Below, in pieces: positions 44,018 through 56,576 of a stretch of DNA of 64,000 nt (positions are counted from its first letter, which is position 1; every line of letters starts with the position of its first letter). The stretch is from NCBI GenBank assembly GCA_911728455.2, contig OU452219.1, forward strand, positions 26,916,211-26,980,210, read 5' to 3'. The DNA comes from Marthasterias glacialis (taxonomy: Eukaryota; Echinodermata; Asteroidea; Forcipulatida; Asteriidae). Position numbers and translations under genes: made by a program. The notes under the pieces were generated by a model, which worked only from the letters and a program-made list of their open reading frames with translations, did no database searches and had not been told where the DNA came from.

Positions 44018-46954
44018 GATGTCAGAAGAGTCTAGAATGCTTTCAAATCAGATGATGAAGGTACATCAGTTCATGTTACTTTTGTCAGGAAGTTTATATC
44101 TTTAAATTATCTGCAGTGCCACTTGCCAACTACATAAACTGAATTATTCAAGCATTGTGTTACTTATTAGAATGAATTTTTAAACTTGTTTTTTATTTTA
44201 TTGTTTTAAAGCTGTCCTGATATTCCTTGAAATAAGGTGATTACTGAAAATATATTTACATCTCAACGTTATAGCACAGGTTGTCATGAGGAATGGCTGT
44301 GAAGCTCTGCTGTCAACATGACGATACTGAATAAAGTTATGGCCAAGGGTAAGTAGAGTGAATTCTTTATACTTGCATCTACTCATTGCCAGATTTATCA
44401 TGTGAATGAAATTAAATGGTTGTAATATCACTTCTTTAATACAATTACAATACATTGCCTACTTCAAGACTGATGATGGTATCATTCTTGGATCTTGGCA
44501 TTTTTCTTGAAAATAAGAAATGAGCACATTGACTAAATTTAAACTTTGGAGACTTGTTCATTTTCATCCAATGTTGACTTGTATGTATACCCTGATTATA
44601 TTCAGATTGTTAAGATGAGTTGCTCTGATGCAGCGCTCCTCCATTAACACGGACCAAGAAGTCTTCAACGGAGGTGTGACTTTGGAAAGAGGAAATGACA
44701 TCTAAATATGGAATTTTATGGTAAGATCTTTTGTAGCTTAACTCAATACTTATGCAGCTTCAGAAATATCTTAAGGTGTAGAACCCAAAAATGCAAATTC
44801 TGCATCTCTTTAATAATTCTTGCATGTAAGTATTCATTTTGAGAGGAAACTGTTATACCATAGTATGTGGACACGAAAGCAAAATGTAGATATCGGATGT
44901 GCATCATAGAGCAATCCTCATCTGCAGTGCTTAGCCTGCAGCATCAGAGTCTAGCTTTACCCTGAAGACTATCAGAGAACCACTACAACTCGCAGAAAGA
45001 GATTTTTGATGTACAAAAAAGTAATCTTATTAGATTATATCTCCACCAAGTATGAAATCCTAACCGTACGATTCTTGTTCGCAAAATATTTTTTAAAGGC
45101 TTGTTTGCCAAAAAGTGCTTCTACGTTTGTCAATTTGTTTAAAAGTTTTCCCTTAGAATTAAAGGGATAAAATGAAGTTGACATGAATAAGAACTTTATA
45201 ACATTACTAAATTGTTCTTTCTAGTCTCAAGTACAACTTAAAACTTTGAAAATCATGGTGCATGTATACCTTTATAAATTGTCAGTTGTTTTTTGTTTCC
45301 TTGTGGTATTCGATGGTGATGATTGCTGAACAAACTGCCTGTGAGCGAGGATCAGGATGGCTTATCAAGGGGATGTTTTGCAGTCTGTTGCTACAGGTGA
45401 AATAAGTTTACATAATCATCCTTACTACTTTTATGTGTGTTGTTAGTGTTTTGCAACTTGTGAAACAGCCAGCTGTACTTTTATAGATATCTTTAATCAT
45501 TGTATTTTTAAAGATCCAAGAAACTTCAGTTAAGTTTATCAAAGCATATTATGGGAGTTTTTAAGTGAGCATTCTGCAATTTTTCAACGTGTATTCATTT
45601 TTGTTGTATAAAAGGTTATCATCTGTGACATGCCATGATGTGAAGCTCCGCTGTCAACATGGACCATGAAGACGCTGATGGAGTCTTGTCAGAGGGTCAG
45701 GAGAATGTCGTCTTTGTACTTGCATCTAATCATCACAAAGATGATGAGTGGAAGCTGTAGGTATGATTGCTTCCAGAGTTGAAGAATTTAAAGAGGTTTT
45801 ATTTGATTCTGAGTGTTTTTTAAATAACCTCATAATTTATATTAAATTATGGTAGTGTTAAAAATATTAAGTGTCAGTTGCAAAATATTTTAGAAGAAAA
45901 GGGTGTTGGTTTATGCAACCAATTGATTGTTAATTTGTCAATGAAACCTACATGTTTAACAATTGTTTTTTACAGATAACTTTTGTGTCTCTGCTCAGCA
46001 TCCTCATGAACTAAATGGTGTTACAGCTTGAAATAACGAATGGTGAGGAGGGCTTATATTGGGCAAGCAGTGTGTTCTTTCATGCAAAGGTATTTAAACA
46101 ATATTTGCAAACAGTTATCTTAAATTTGAAGCCAGACATGATTGTGTCTGTAAACTGATAGCTCTTAACCTATGGGTGACTTAGTTGGATAGATTTTGAT
46201 GATTGGGTACTTAAAGTTTCAAGATAACAGATTATTGCTTGAAGTATGTTTAATTTTTACCTGTATGGATTTGCAAAGTCTATAAATTCAATTTAAAAGT
46301 CTTGGTAAAGAATTGTAACCTAAAATTATACTTGTGTTTTTTTTCTTTCCTTTTTTATCACAGTTTGAGGTTTGTCAAGGCAAGGTTCTGTTCTGTCATC
46401 TGCAGTGCTAATGCAACTATTGCCTCACCAACATATTTCTCAAGGAGGACTGTTCCTTCGCGATGATTACCCTCCATCAATTTTATCAGTGAAGTTCTTC
46501 ATGACACTGTGAATTATTGGATTGGACACTTGTGAACACCCAAACTCTTGGATACTCCGTGGATGTAAACTGCATGCTGAACTAATTAATTTGTAGTTAT
46601 TAGTTGATTGGAAAAACTTTTCCGGATTGACATTAGTGAGATAAACTATTTGACTTTCCAGAGCATGTGACCAACATTGAACAATTTATTTTGAGGTTGT
46701 TAATTCAACCATATTTTCTCAGGGATCATCACGTATGCAACTTACAATCTTGGTCTGCAGCAAGAATGGATTCTCACAATGAAGTGGATTTGTAAGTTGG
46801 CTATTTTTACGCATTAAAGTGTTATACCAAAATAATCAAAACCCATGTGATATTTTTGGAAGAGCAGAGGACAGTGATTATTCAATTGTTCAGAAATTGT
46901 CAACTTACGTGTAATGAGGACCGAATACATGTACATGTATTCACATGAAAGATT

Positions 46955-47079
46955 GCATGTTTGTAATGAGGTACTTCATTACATGCATGCAATAATAACA
47001 TACTTGCAATGAAGTACCTCATTGCAAGTATGCATTAGTTTCATGCATGTAATGAAGTACCTCATTACAGGCATGAAAC
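46955..47079. repeat. three consecutive palindromic hairpins
   Basis: 46955-46990, 46999-47032 and 47038-47079. Each has arms ending AATGA/TCATT around a 6-nt GGTACT or AGTACC centre. The second has perfect 14-bp arms (CATACTTGCAATGA); the third has 17 of 18 paired. The first centre is the complement of the other two, so the units alternate orientation. Confidence 0.9.
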
Positions 47080-47499
47080 ACTTAATTTGTAATGCAATGG
47101 CTCATTACAATTATAAAGACCACAAGCTTGTGTATTTAGGTGCTGGTTATTATAAAGTTACATTGTTTGATTACTATCAGTAACTACTTTAGTAAGGTGA
47201 AATGAAGCATGCAGTTGTAAAATGGTTTACGTGTATCTGTAACTCATAAGTAGGCCTATAGTTAACAATGAGCGCTCATTACCAAGAATTTATGCCATAA
47301 ATTTTTTAGTTGAAGTGTTTAATTGCAATGCAAGTACAGTAAATAGATTACAAATTATCCTTTGGTTTAAATGTTCAATTTCTCTCGCCTGGTAGTTGAA
47401 CATATTCATGTAAGGCTTATAGTGTGAAATAAATGCATACTACCATGTGTTGATTATGTGAAACAAAAAACAAATGTGTCCTGAAAAAAGAACATTGCA

Positions 47500-48115
47500 T
47501 TGTCCTCCATCCAATGTACAAATCCCCAATTGTCCATTCCTCACTGTCCATTGTCCATGTCCTTTGTACCCATTGTGTCAATTGCATCCAATGTCCCAAA
47601 TGTGTCCATTGTGTCCAATGTCCCCATTGTGTCTATTGTGTCCATTGTCCACATGGTGTCATTTGTCCCCATGGTGTCCATTGTGTTCATTTTCCCAATT
47701 GTGTCCATTGTCCCCATGGTGTCCATTGTTTCTATTGTGTCCATTGTGTCAATTGTTTCCATTGTGTTCAATGTCCCCATTGTGTCCCATTGTCCCCATT
47801 GTTTCCATTGTGTCCAATGTTTTATTTATATCCATTGTTTTAATTCTATCCATTGTGTCCATTGATTTGTAAGTTCTATTGTGTCCATTGTGTTGTAGAA
47901 TTCTATTGTGTCCATTGTGTCGTAGAATTCCATTGTGTCCATTGTGTCATAGAATTCCATTGTTTGTTTCCATTGTGTTGTAGAATTCCATTGTGTCCAT
48001 TGTTTCATTGTGTCCCATTGTCCCCATGGTGTCTATTGTCCCCATTGTTTCCATTGTGTCCATTGTTTTCTTTCTATTCATTGTTCTAATTATATCCATT
48101 CTTTTATTTCTATCA
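47500..48115. repeat. degenerate minisatellite, TGTCCATTG type
   Basis: A 9-bp unit TGTCCATTG and variants (TGTCCCCAT, TGTCTATTG) repeats for about 600 bp, with a subregion near 47870-48000 in which TGTAGAATTCCATTG recurs. Overlapping ORFs on both strands are products of the repeat. Confidence 0.9.
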
Positions 48116-49941
48116 GACGAAGGACGAAGGACGAAGGACGAAGGACGAAGGACGAAGGACGAAGGACGAAGGACGAAGGACGAAGGACGAAGGACGAAGG
48201 ACGAAGGACGAAGGACGAAGGACGAAGGACGAAGGACGAAGGACGAAGGACGAAGGACGAAGGACGAAGGACGAAGGACGAAGGACGAAGGACGAAGGAC
48301 GAAGGACGAAGGACGAAGGACGAAGGACGAAGGACGAAGGACGAAGGACGAAGGACGAAGGACGAAGGACGAAGGACGAAGGACGAAGGACGAAGGACGA
48401 AGGACGAAGGACGAAGGACGAAGGACGAAGGACGAAGGACGAAGGACGAAGGACGAAGGACGAAGGACGAAGGACGAAGGACGAAGGACGAAGGACGAAG
48501 GACGAAGGACGAAGGACGAAGGACGAAGGACGAAGGACGAAGGACGAAGGACGAAGGACGAAGGACGAAGGACGAAGGACGAAGGACGAAGGACGAAGGA
48601 CGAAGGACGAAGGACGAAGGACGAAGGACGAAGGACAAAGGACGAAGGACGAAGGACGAAGGACGAAGGACGAAGGACGAAGGACGAAGGACGAAGGACG
48701 AAGGACGAAGGACGAAGGACGAAGGACGAAGGACGAAGGACGAAGGACGAAGGACGAAGGACGAAGGACGAAGGACGAAGGACGAAGGACGAAGGACGAA
48801 GGACGAAGGACGAAGGACGAAGGACGAAGGACGAAGGACGAAGGACGAAGGACGAAGGACGAAGGACGAAGGACGAAGGACGAAGGACGAAGGACGAAGG
48901 ACGAAGGACGAAGGACGAAGGACGAAGGACGAAGGACGAAGGACGAAGGACGAAGGACGAAGGACGAAGGACGAAGGACGAAGGACGAAGGACGAAGGAC
49001 GAAGGACGAAGGACGAAGGACGAAGGACGAAGGACGAAGGACGAAGGACGAAGGACGAAGGACGAAGGACGAAGGACGAAGGACGAAGGACGAAGGACGA
49101 AGGACGAAGGACGAAGGACGAAGGACGAAGGACGAAGGACGAAGGACGAAGGACGAAGGACGAAGGACGAAGGACGAAGGACAAAGGACAAAGGACAAAG
49201 GACAAAGGACAAAGGACAAAGGACAAAGGACAAAGGACGAAGGACGAAGGACGAAGGACGAAGGACGAAGGACGAAGGACGAAGGACAAAGGACAAAGGA
49301 CAAAGGACAAAGGACAAAGGACAAAGGACAAAGGACAAAGGACAAAGGACAAAGGACAAAGGACAAAGGACAAAGGACAAAGGACAAAGGACAAAGGACA
49401 AAGGACAAAGGACAAAGGACAAAGGACAAAGGACAAAGGACAAAGGACAAAGGACAAAGGACAAAGGACAAAGGACAAAGGACAAAGGACAAAGGACAAA
49501 GGACAAAGGACAAAGGACAAAGGACAAAGGACAAAGGACAAAGGACAAAGGACAAAGGACAAAGGACAAAGGACAAAGGACAAAGGACAAAGGACAAAGG
49601 ACAAAGGACAAAGGACAAAGGACAAAGGACAAAGGACAAAGGACAAAGGACAAAGGACAAAGGACAAAGGACAAAGGACAAAGGACAAAGGACAAAGGAC
49701 AAAGGACAAAGGACAAAGGACAAAGGACAAAGGACAAAGGACAAAGGACAAAGGACAAAGGACAAAGGACAAAGGACAAAGGACAAAGGACAAAGGACAA
49801 AGGACAAAGGACAAAGGACAAAGGACAAAGGACAAAGGACAAAGGACAAAGGACAAAGGACAAAGGACAAAGGACAAAGGACAAAGGACAAAGGACAAAG
49901 GACAAAGGACAAAGGACAAAGGACAAAGGACAAAGGACAAA
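48116..49941. repeat. heptamer satellite GACGAAG / GACAAAG
   Basis: About 260 head-to-tail heptamers. GACGAAG dominates 48116 to about 49180 (one GACAAAG near 48634), then about eight GACAAAG, about seven GACGAAG, and GACAAAG only from about 49286 to the gap. Because 7 is not a multiple of 3 and the unit has no stop, all six frames look open; none is a gene. Confidence 0.97.
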
Positions 49942-50441
49942 NNNNNNNNNNNNNNNNNNNNNNNNNNNNNNNNNNNNNNNNNNNNNNNNNNNNNNNNNNN
50001 NNNNNNNNNNNNNNNNNNNNNNNNNNNNNNNNNNNNNNNNNNNNNNNNNNNNNNNNNNNNNNNNNNNNNNNNNNNNNNNNNNNNNNNNNNNNNNNNNNNN
50101 NNNNNNNNNNNNNNNNNNNNNNNNNNNNNNNNNNNNNNNNNNNNNNNNNNNNNNNNNNNNNNNNNNNNNNNNNNNNNNNNNNNNNNNNNNNNNNNNNNNN
50201 NNNNNNNNNNNNNNNNNNNNNNNNNNNNNNNNNNNNNNNNNNNNNNNNNNNNNNNNNNNNNNNNNNNNNNNNNNNNNNNNNNNNNNNNNNNNNNNNNNNN
50301 NNNNNNNNNNNNNNNNNNNNNNNNNNNNNNNNNNNNNNNNNNNNNNNNNNNNNNNNNNNNNNNNNNNNNNNNNNNNNNNNNNNNNNNNNNNNNNNNNNNN
50401 NNNNNNNNNNNNNNNNNNNNNNNNNNNNNNNNNNNNNNNNN
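49942..50441. other. assembly gap (500 N)
   Basis: Exactly 500 N between two different tandem arrays, so the true length is unknown. Confidence 1.
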
Positions 50442-50557
50442 TTTTCAAGGAGTTTTCAAGGAGTTTTCAAGGAGTTTTCAAGGAGTTTTCAAGGAGTTTT
50501 CAAGGAGTTTTCAAGGAGTTTTCAAGGAGTTTTCAAGGAGTTTTCAAGGAGTTTTCA
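50442..50557. repeat. 11-bp satellite TTTTCAAGGAG
   Basis: About ten perfect copies emerge directly from the gap. The full array probably continues into it. Confidence 0.97.
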
Positions 50558-50659
50558 GCTACTACTACTGTTATTACTATTACTACTATATTGCAAGATA
50601 TTTTTATAACAAGAATTTACCTTTGCAAATTCTGACCTTTGACACCTGACCTTAACCTT

Positions 50660-50672
50660 TGACCTTTGACCC
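50660..50672 (-). promoter_or_regulatory. DR1-type nuclear-receptor half-site pair
   Basis: TGACCTTTGACCC reads GGGTCAAAGGTCA on the minus strand, a DR1 spacing of AGGTCA-type half-sites as bound by RXR/HNF4-class receptors. Two more TGACCT half-sites lie just upstream. Function is only inferred from the motif. Confidence 0.3.
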
Positions 50673-50944
50673 CTCAAAAAACGTTTATCTCACGTTTTGC
50701 ACAGTTTGTATGGGTTTATCATTCTATTTAAACTATCGACTCAAATAAATAAGTCTCTAACACCATTGGTTTATTTCTATCTTTTTCTTTATTTTAACGA
50801 CTCTCAATAAGGAAACAAAGCACAACAAAACATATTTTAATTTAACTGTTGAAATGCATGTAAAATACATGAACAATTATTTTTAAACAAACTTAGTTTT
50901 ACTACAAAAATTTACCTGGAAAAGTTTTTTTTATATTAAAAATT

Positions 50945-53900
50945 TAACACAAGGGAGGAGGGGGTGAATGATTGCAAGAAGGGAAATTGAAAAATAAATG
51001 CAAGGATTGAAGTGAAGAAAAAACAGATGGAAGTGGAACGTTTGTGCACAGAGGGAAGTGATAAGTGCCAGGCTGGATGTGGTGCATACATGTAAGGAGG
51101 TAAATGGAAAGTAAAAGCAAAGATTAAGTCGTGCAAGGAGGGAAATCGAAAATAATAGCAAATATGGAAGTGGTAAATTCGTGCAAGGAGGGAAGTGATA
51201 AATAGGTGCAGGGGTTGAGGTGGTACAACTTTTGCAAGAAGGGACGTGATAAATAGGTGCAAGGCTGGAAGTGTTACTAACGTGCAAAGATGTAAATGGA
51301 AAATAAACGCAAAGATGGAAGTGGTCAATTCGTGCAAGGAGGGAACTGATAAAAATGTGCAAGGCTGGAAGTGTTACTAACGTGCAAAGAGGTAAATGGA
51401 AAATAATTCCAAAGATGGAAGTGGTCAATTCGTGCAAGAAGGGAAGTGATAAATAAGTGCAAGGCTGGAAGTGTTACTAACGTGCAAGGAGGGAAATGGA
51501 AAAATAAACGCAAAGATGGAAGTGGTCAATTTGTGCAAGGAAGGAACTGATAAATAGGTGCGTGGCTCATGGTGGTGCAAACGTGCAAGGAGGGAACTGA
51601 TAAATAGATGCAAGGCAGGTGGTGGTGCATCATGCAAGGAGGGAAATGGAGAATAAACGCTAAGGTGGAGATGGTAAAATCGTGCAAGGAGGGAACTGAT
51701 AAATAAGTGTAAGGCTTGAGGTAGCGCAAGCGTGCAAGGAGGAAAATGGAAAATAGACACAAAAATGGAAGTAGTCAATTTGTGCAAGGAGGGACGTGAT
51801 AAATAGGTGCAAGGCTGGTGGTGGTGCAAACGTGCAAGGAGGGAAATGGAGAATAAACGCTAAGATGGAGGTGGTAAATTCGTGCAAAAAGGGAACTGAT
51901 AAATAAGTGCAAGGCTGGAAGTGTTACTAACGTGGAAAGATGTAAATGGAAAATAAACGCAAAGATGGAAGTGGTCAATTCGTGCAAGGAGGGAACTGAT
52001 AAAAATGTGCAAGGCTGGCGGTGGTGCAAACGTGCAAGGAGGGAAACGGAGAATAAATGCTAAGATGGAGGTGGTAAATTCGTGCAAAAAGGGAACTGAT
52101 AAATAAGTGTAAGGCTGGAGGTAGCGCAAGCGTGCAAGGAGGAAAATGGAAAATAGACACAAAGATGGAAGTGGTCGATTCGTGCAAGGAGGGACGTGAT
52201 AAATAGGTGCAAGGCTGGAAGTGTTACTAACGTGCAAGGAGGGAAATGGAAAGTAAACGCAAAGATGGAAGTGGTCAATTTGTGCAAGGAAGGAACTGAT
52301 AAATAGGTGCATGGCTCATGGTGGTGCAAACGTGCAAGGAGGGAACTGATAAATAGATGCAAGGCAGGTGGTGGTGCATCATGCAAGGAGGGAAATTGAG
52401 AATAAACTCTAAGGTGGTGGTAAAATCGTGCAAGGAGGGACGTGATAAATAAGCGCAAGGCTGGAAGTGTTACTAACGAGCAAAGAGGTAAATGGAAAAT
52501 AATTGCAAAGCTGGAAGTGGTCAATTCGTGCAAGGAGGGAACTGATAAATAGGTGCAAGGCTGGAAGTGTTAGTGCAAGGCTGGAAGTGTTACTAACGTG
52601 CAAAGAGGTAAATGGAAAATAATTGCAAAGATGGAAGTGGTCAATTCGTGCAAGGAAGGAACTGATAAATAAGTGCAAGGCTGGAAGTGTTACTAACGTG
52701 CAAAGACGTAAATGGAAAATAAACGCAAAGATGGAAGTGGTCCATCGTGCAAGGAGGGAACTGATAAATAGATGAGAGGCAGGTGGTGGTGCATCATGCA
52801 AGGAGGGAATTGAAGAATAAACGTAAAGATGGAGGTGGTAAATTCGTGCAAGGAGGGAACTGATAAATAAGTGTAAGGCTGGAGGTAGCGCAAGCGTGCA
52901 AGGAGGAAAATGGAAAATAGACACAAAGATGGAAGTGGTCAATTTGTGCAAGGAGGGACGTGATAAATAAGTGCAAGGCTGGAAGTGTTACTAACGTGCT
53001 AGGAGGGAAATGGAAAATAAACGCAAAGATGGAAGTGGTCAATTTGTGCAAGGAAGGAACTGATAAATAGGTGCATGGCTCATGGTGGTGCAAACGTGCA
53101 AGGAGGGAACTGATAAATAGATGTGAGGCAGGTGGTGGTGCATCATGCAAGGAGGGAATTGAAGAATAAACGTAAAGATGGAGGTGGTAAATTCGTGCAA
53201 GGAGGGAACTGATAAATAAGTGTAAGGCTGGAGGTAGCGCAAGCGTGCAAGGAGGAAAATGGAAAATAGACACAAAGATGGAACTGGTCAATTTTTGCAA
53301 GAAGGGAAGTGATAAATAAGTGCAAGGCTTGAAGTGTTACTAACGTGCAAGGAGGGAAATGGAAAATAAACGCAAAGATGGAAGTGGTCAATTTGTGCAA
53401 GGAAGGAACTGATAAATGGGTGCATGGCTCATGGTGGTGCAAACGTGCAAGGAGGGAACTGATAAATAGTTGCAAGGCAGGTGGTGGTGCATCATGCAAG
53501 GAGGGAAATGGAGTATAAACGCTAAGGTGGAGATGGTAAAATCGTGCAAGGAGGGAACTGATAAATAAGTGTAAGGCTGGAGGTAGCGCAAGCGTGCAAG
53601 GAGGAAAATGGAAAATAATTCAAAAGATGGAAGTGGTCAATTCGTGCAAGGAGGGACATGATAAATAAGTGCAAGGCTGGAAGTGTTACTAACGTGCAAA
53701 GAGGTAAATGGAAAATAATTCCAAAGATGGAAGTGGTCAATTCGTGCAAGGAGGGAACTGATAAATAGGTGCAAGGCTGGAAGTGTTACTATTGTAAAGA
53801 GGTAAATGGAAAATAATTGCAAAGATGGAAGTGGTCAATTCGTGCAAGGAGGGAACTGATAAATAGGTGCAAGGCTGGTGGTGGTGCAAACGTGCAAGGA

Positions 53901-55360
53901 GGGAAATGGAGAATAAACGCTAAGATGGAGGTGGTAAAGTCGTGCAAAAAGGGAACTGATAAATAAGTGCAAGGCTGGAAGTGTTACTAACGTGCAAAGA
54001 TGTAACTGGAAAATAAACGCAAAGATGGAAGTGGTCAATTCGTGTAAGGAGGGAACTGATAAAAAGGTGCAAGGCTGGCGGTGGTGCAAACGTGCAAGGA
54101 GGGAAATGGAGAATAAACGCTAAGATGGAGGTGGTAAATTCGTGCAAAAAGGGAACTGATAAATAAGTGTCAGGCTGGAGGTAGCGCAAGCGTGCAAGGA
54201 GGAAAATGGAAAATAGACACAAAGATGGAAGTGGTCAATTTGTGCAAGGAGGGACGTGATAAATAAGTTCAAGGCTGGAAGTGTTACTAACGTGCAAGGA
54301 GGAAAATGGAAAATAAACGCAAAGATGGAAGTGGTCAATTTGTGCAAGGAAGGAACTGATAAATAGGTGCATGGCTCATGGTGGTGCAAACGTGCAAGGA
54401 GGGAACTGATAAATAGATGCGAGGCAGGTGGTAGTGCATCATGCAAGGAGGGAAATGGAGAGTAAACGCTAAGATGGAGGTGGTAAATTCGTGCAAGGAG
54501 GGAACTGATAAATAAGTGCAAGGCTGGAAGTGTTACTAACGTGCAAAGATGTAAATGGAAAATAAACGCAAAGATGGAAGTGGTCAATTCGTGTAAGGAG
54601 GGAACTGATAAATAGGTGCAAGGCTGGTGGTGGTGCAAACGTGCAAGGAGGGAAATGGAGAATAATTGCTAAGATGGAGGTGGTAAATTCGTGCAAGCAA
54701 GGAACTGATAAATAGATGCATGGCTCATGGTGGCGCAAGCGTGCAAGGAGGGAACTGATAAATAGATGCAAGGCAGGTGGTGGTGCATCATGCAAGGAGG
54801 GAAATGGAGAATAAACTCTAAGGTGGAGGTGGTAAAATCGTGCAAGGAGGGAACTGATAAATAAGTGTAAGGCTGGAGGTAACGCAAGCGTGCAAGGAGG
54901 AAAATGGAAAATAATTCAAAAGATGGAAGTAGTCAATTCGTGCAAGGAGGGCGTGATAAATAAGTGCAAGGCTGGAAGTGTTACTAACGTTCAAAGAGGT
55001 AAATGGAAAATAATTGCAAAGATGGAAGTGGTCAATTCGTGCAAGGAGGGAAATGGAAAATTAACGCAAAGATGGAAGTGGTCAATTGGTGTAATGAGGG
55101 AAGTGATAAATTTTATAAATGCGAGGATGGAGGTGGTACACATGTTCAAGGAGGGAAATGGAAAATAAACGCAAAGATGGAAGTGGTCAAATTATGCAAG
55201 GATGCAAGTGACAAGTTAGTGCAAGGTTGGAGGTGGTACATACTTGCAAGGAGGTAACTGGAAAATAAACGCAAAGATAGAAGTGGTAAAATTGCTAGGA
55301 GGGTTGTGATAAATGTCTTGGAGGAGGGAATGATAAATGAGTGGGGATATAGATTCAATG
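50945..55360. repeat. 50-bp monomer satellite with two alternating classes
   Basis: About 88 monomers of 49-51 bp. Class 1 carries GGAACTGATAAATAAGTGCA and AAGGCTGGAAGTGTTACTAA; class 2 carries AAATGGAAAATAAACGCAAA and GATGGAAGTGGTCAATT. Both share GTGCAAGGAGGGAA. They usually alternate as 100-bp dimers, with inserted variants (GGCTCATGGTGGTGCAAACG, GGCAGGTGGTGGTGCATCAT) that mark higher-order units. Minus-strand ORFs rich in LFISSLLAR are repeat artefacts. Confidence 0.95.
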
Positions 55361-56576
55361 ATAAATGAATGAAAAAAGGAGGGTGTGAAATTGTGAAGCG
55401 TTTAAAAAGAGAGCACTATTTTACCACATAGGCTTAACACTTTTTGAAAAGATAAATTAAGGTATTTCTAACACTACCATTTGAAAATTTCATTTACTGA
55501 AACTATTAGTAGTAGTACTTAACATGTATCTAAAGAAGCATGTCAGAAGCATTCCAATTCTCAACAGAAAACACATGCCATGGAACACACCCGCATTCCT
55601 TTAGAACCATTCTTATGGGAATGTTCACAAACATCTAAATGGGAGCATTCGTGCTTGCAGTGGGGCCAGGCTTCTCATATCAGTGTGTAAAAATCTAAGA
55701 TAACTTCAAATTTTGTTTTTAGCTTTAGTTTTGTTCTAGAAAATATAGTGACTTAGTGATTGTGGATAACTTACATATACGCCTAATGGGCCCTATTTTG
55801 TTATATGAACAATCTTTATAGTTTTGCCACAACTTGATAGTTTTTGCTTGATATAGCTAGCACAAAACTGAGATAACGAACACAACTGAGATTAATAAAA
55901 GTCCAAACATGATCACAGTCAAGTGGGTTAGAACGTGCAAAGATGGAAGTAGTAAAGGCTCAGAAGAGCAGAACATCCAAACAGGATGTAACTGCTATCC
56001 GCTGGGAACTTGGGGTATTCCCAACGGCCAGGGACATGTTCTCTTTTTAATATTTGAATTGAGATGCTCCTTTGAAATGTCAAAAGTAAAGTATGTACCA
56101 TTTTTTTCATTCACAAAGATTTTTAAACGGCAAAATACATTACCGGTACGCTTTATCCATTTTGTTAAACCAGTTAATGTTACATATTACATACCACACA
56201 TACATCCTTGTAATCTTGATGGAACATGCATTGTGTTTCATCCATTATTTGAAGGGTAATTACTGCAATTAGAATTTTCATTGTGTAGGGTGGACGGGTT
56301 TTCATGTGTACTATGTATTTATTGTGACAAAATTTCAAATGACAAGGATCTATGTGTGAGTTGTTAGAAAACAAACAATGAATGCATTTTGTTCATGCAA
56401 TCAAATAGTCCAGATTTCACCTCTTGATTATATTCTGCAACAATGCTGAATAGATGTTTCGCAATAAGGTTTTGCTGCAAAAACCTTATCATCATTTCCA
56501 GTATTTTGAAATGTATTTCTGGTTTGCTGAATTAACCATAGAAAGCCAAAAAGGTATGTACACCGAAATGTTTTAT
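55361..56576. other. AT-rich stretch without recognisable gene
   Basis: Neither family signature nor paired splice signals seen. ORFs of about 100 codons near 55909 and 56454 are unsupported. Confidence 0.5.

Larger units (their letters stand above)
32781..46791 (+). ncRNA. spliced non-coding RNA gene built of duplicated exon-intron modules
   Basis: Exon-like blocks with polypyrimidine-AG before and GTAAG-type sites after: 32781-32932, 34121-34258, 34522-34630, 35158-35287, 35597-35778, 36224-36351, 36475-36594, 36916-36978, 37094-(~37245), 38289-38421, 38689-38833, 39201-39268, 39435-39564, 40028-40151, 40406-40467, 40722-40833, 41109-41215, 42315-42382, 42535-42664, 43045-43147, 43552-(~43634), 44280-44348, 44606-44720, 45615-45760, 45976-46089, 46364 onward, 46723-46791. 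Many share a core (ATTGTCATGATGAATTGC, then AACATGGACCATGAAGAC, then GGTGTGTCAAGGAG) and intron starts such as GTAAGATCTTTTGTAGCT. The cores shift frame between copies and blocks such as 36475-36594 have stops in all frames, so the product is non-coding. Snorna-host or other lncRNA roles are only hypotheses. Confidence 0.6.

Noticed and set aside
47474..48089. Cys/Pro-rich and Asp/Thr-rich ORFs
   Set aside because: They are translations of the TGTCCATTG minisatellite.
47947..50649. Very long ORFs (600-880 codons) on both strands
   Set aside because: They are produced by the stop-free heptamer array and run through the N gap.
50931..55257. Many ORFs of 60-180 codons, repetitive Leu/Ser/Phe-rich on the minus strand
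   Set aside because: They overlap in all frames of the 50-bp satellite, lack splice or start context and change frame with monomer length.
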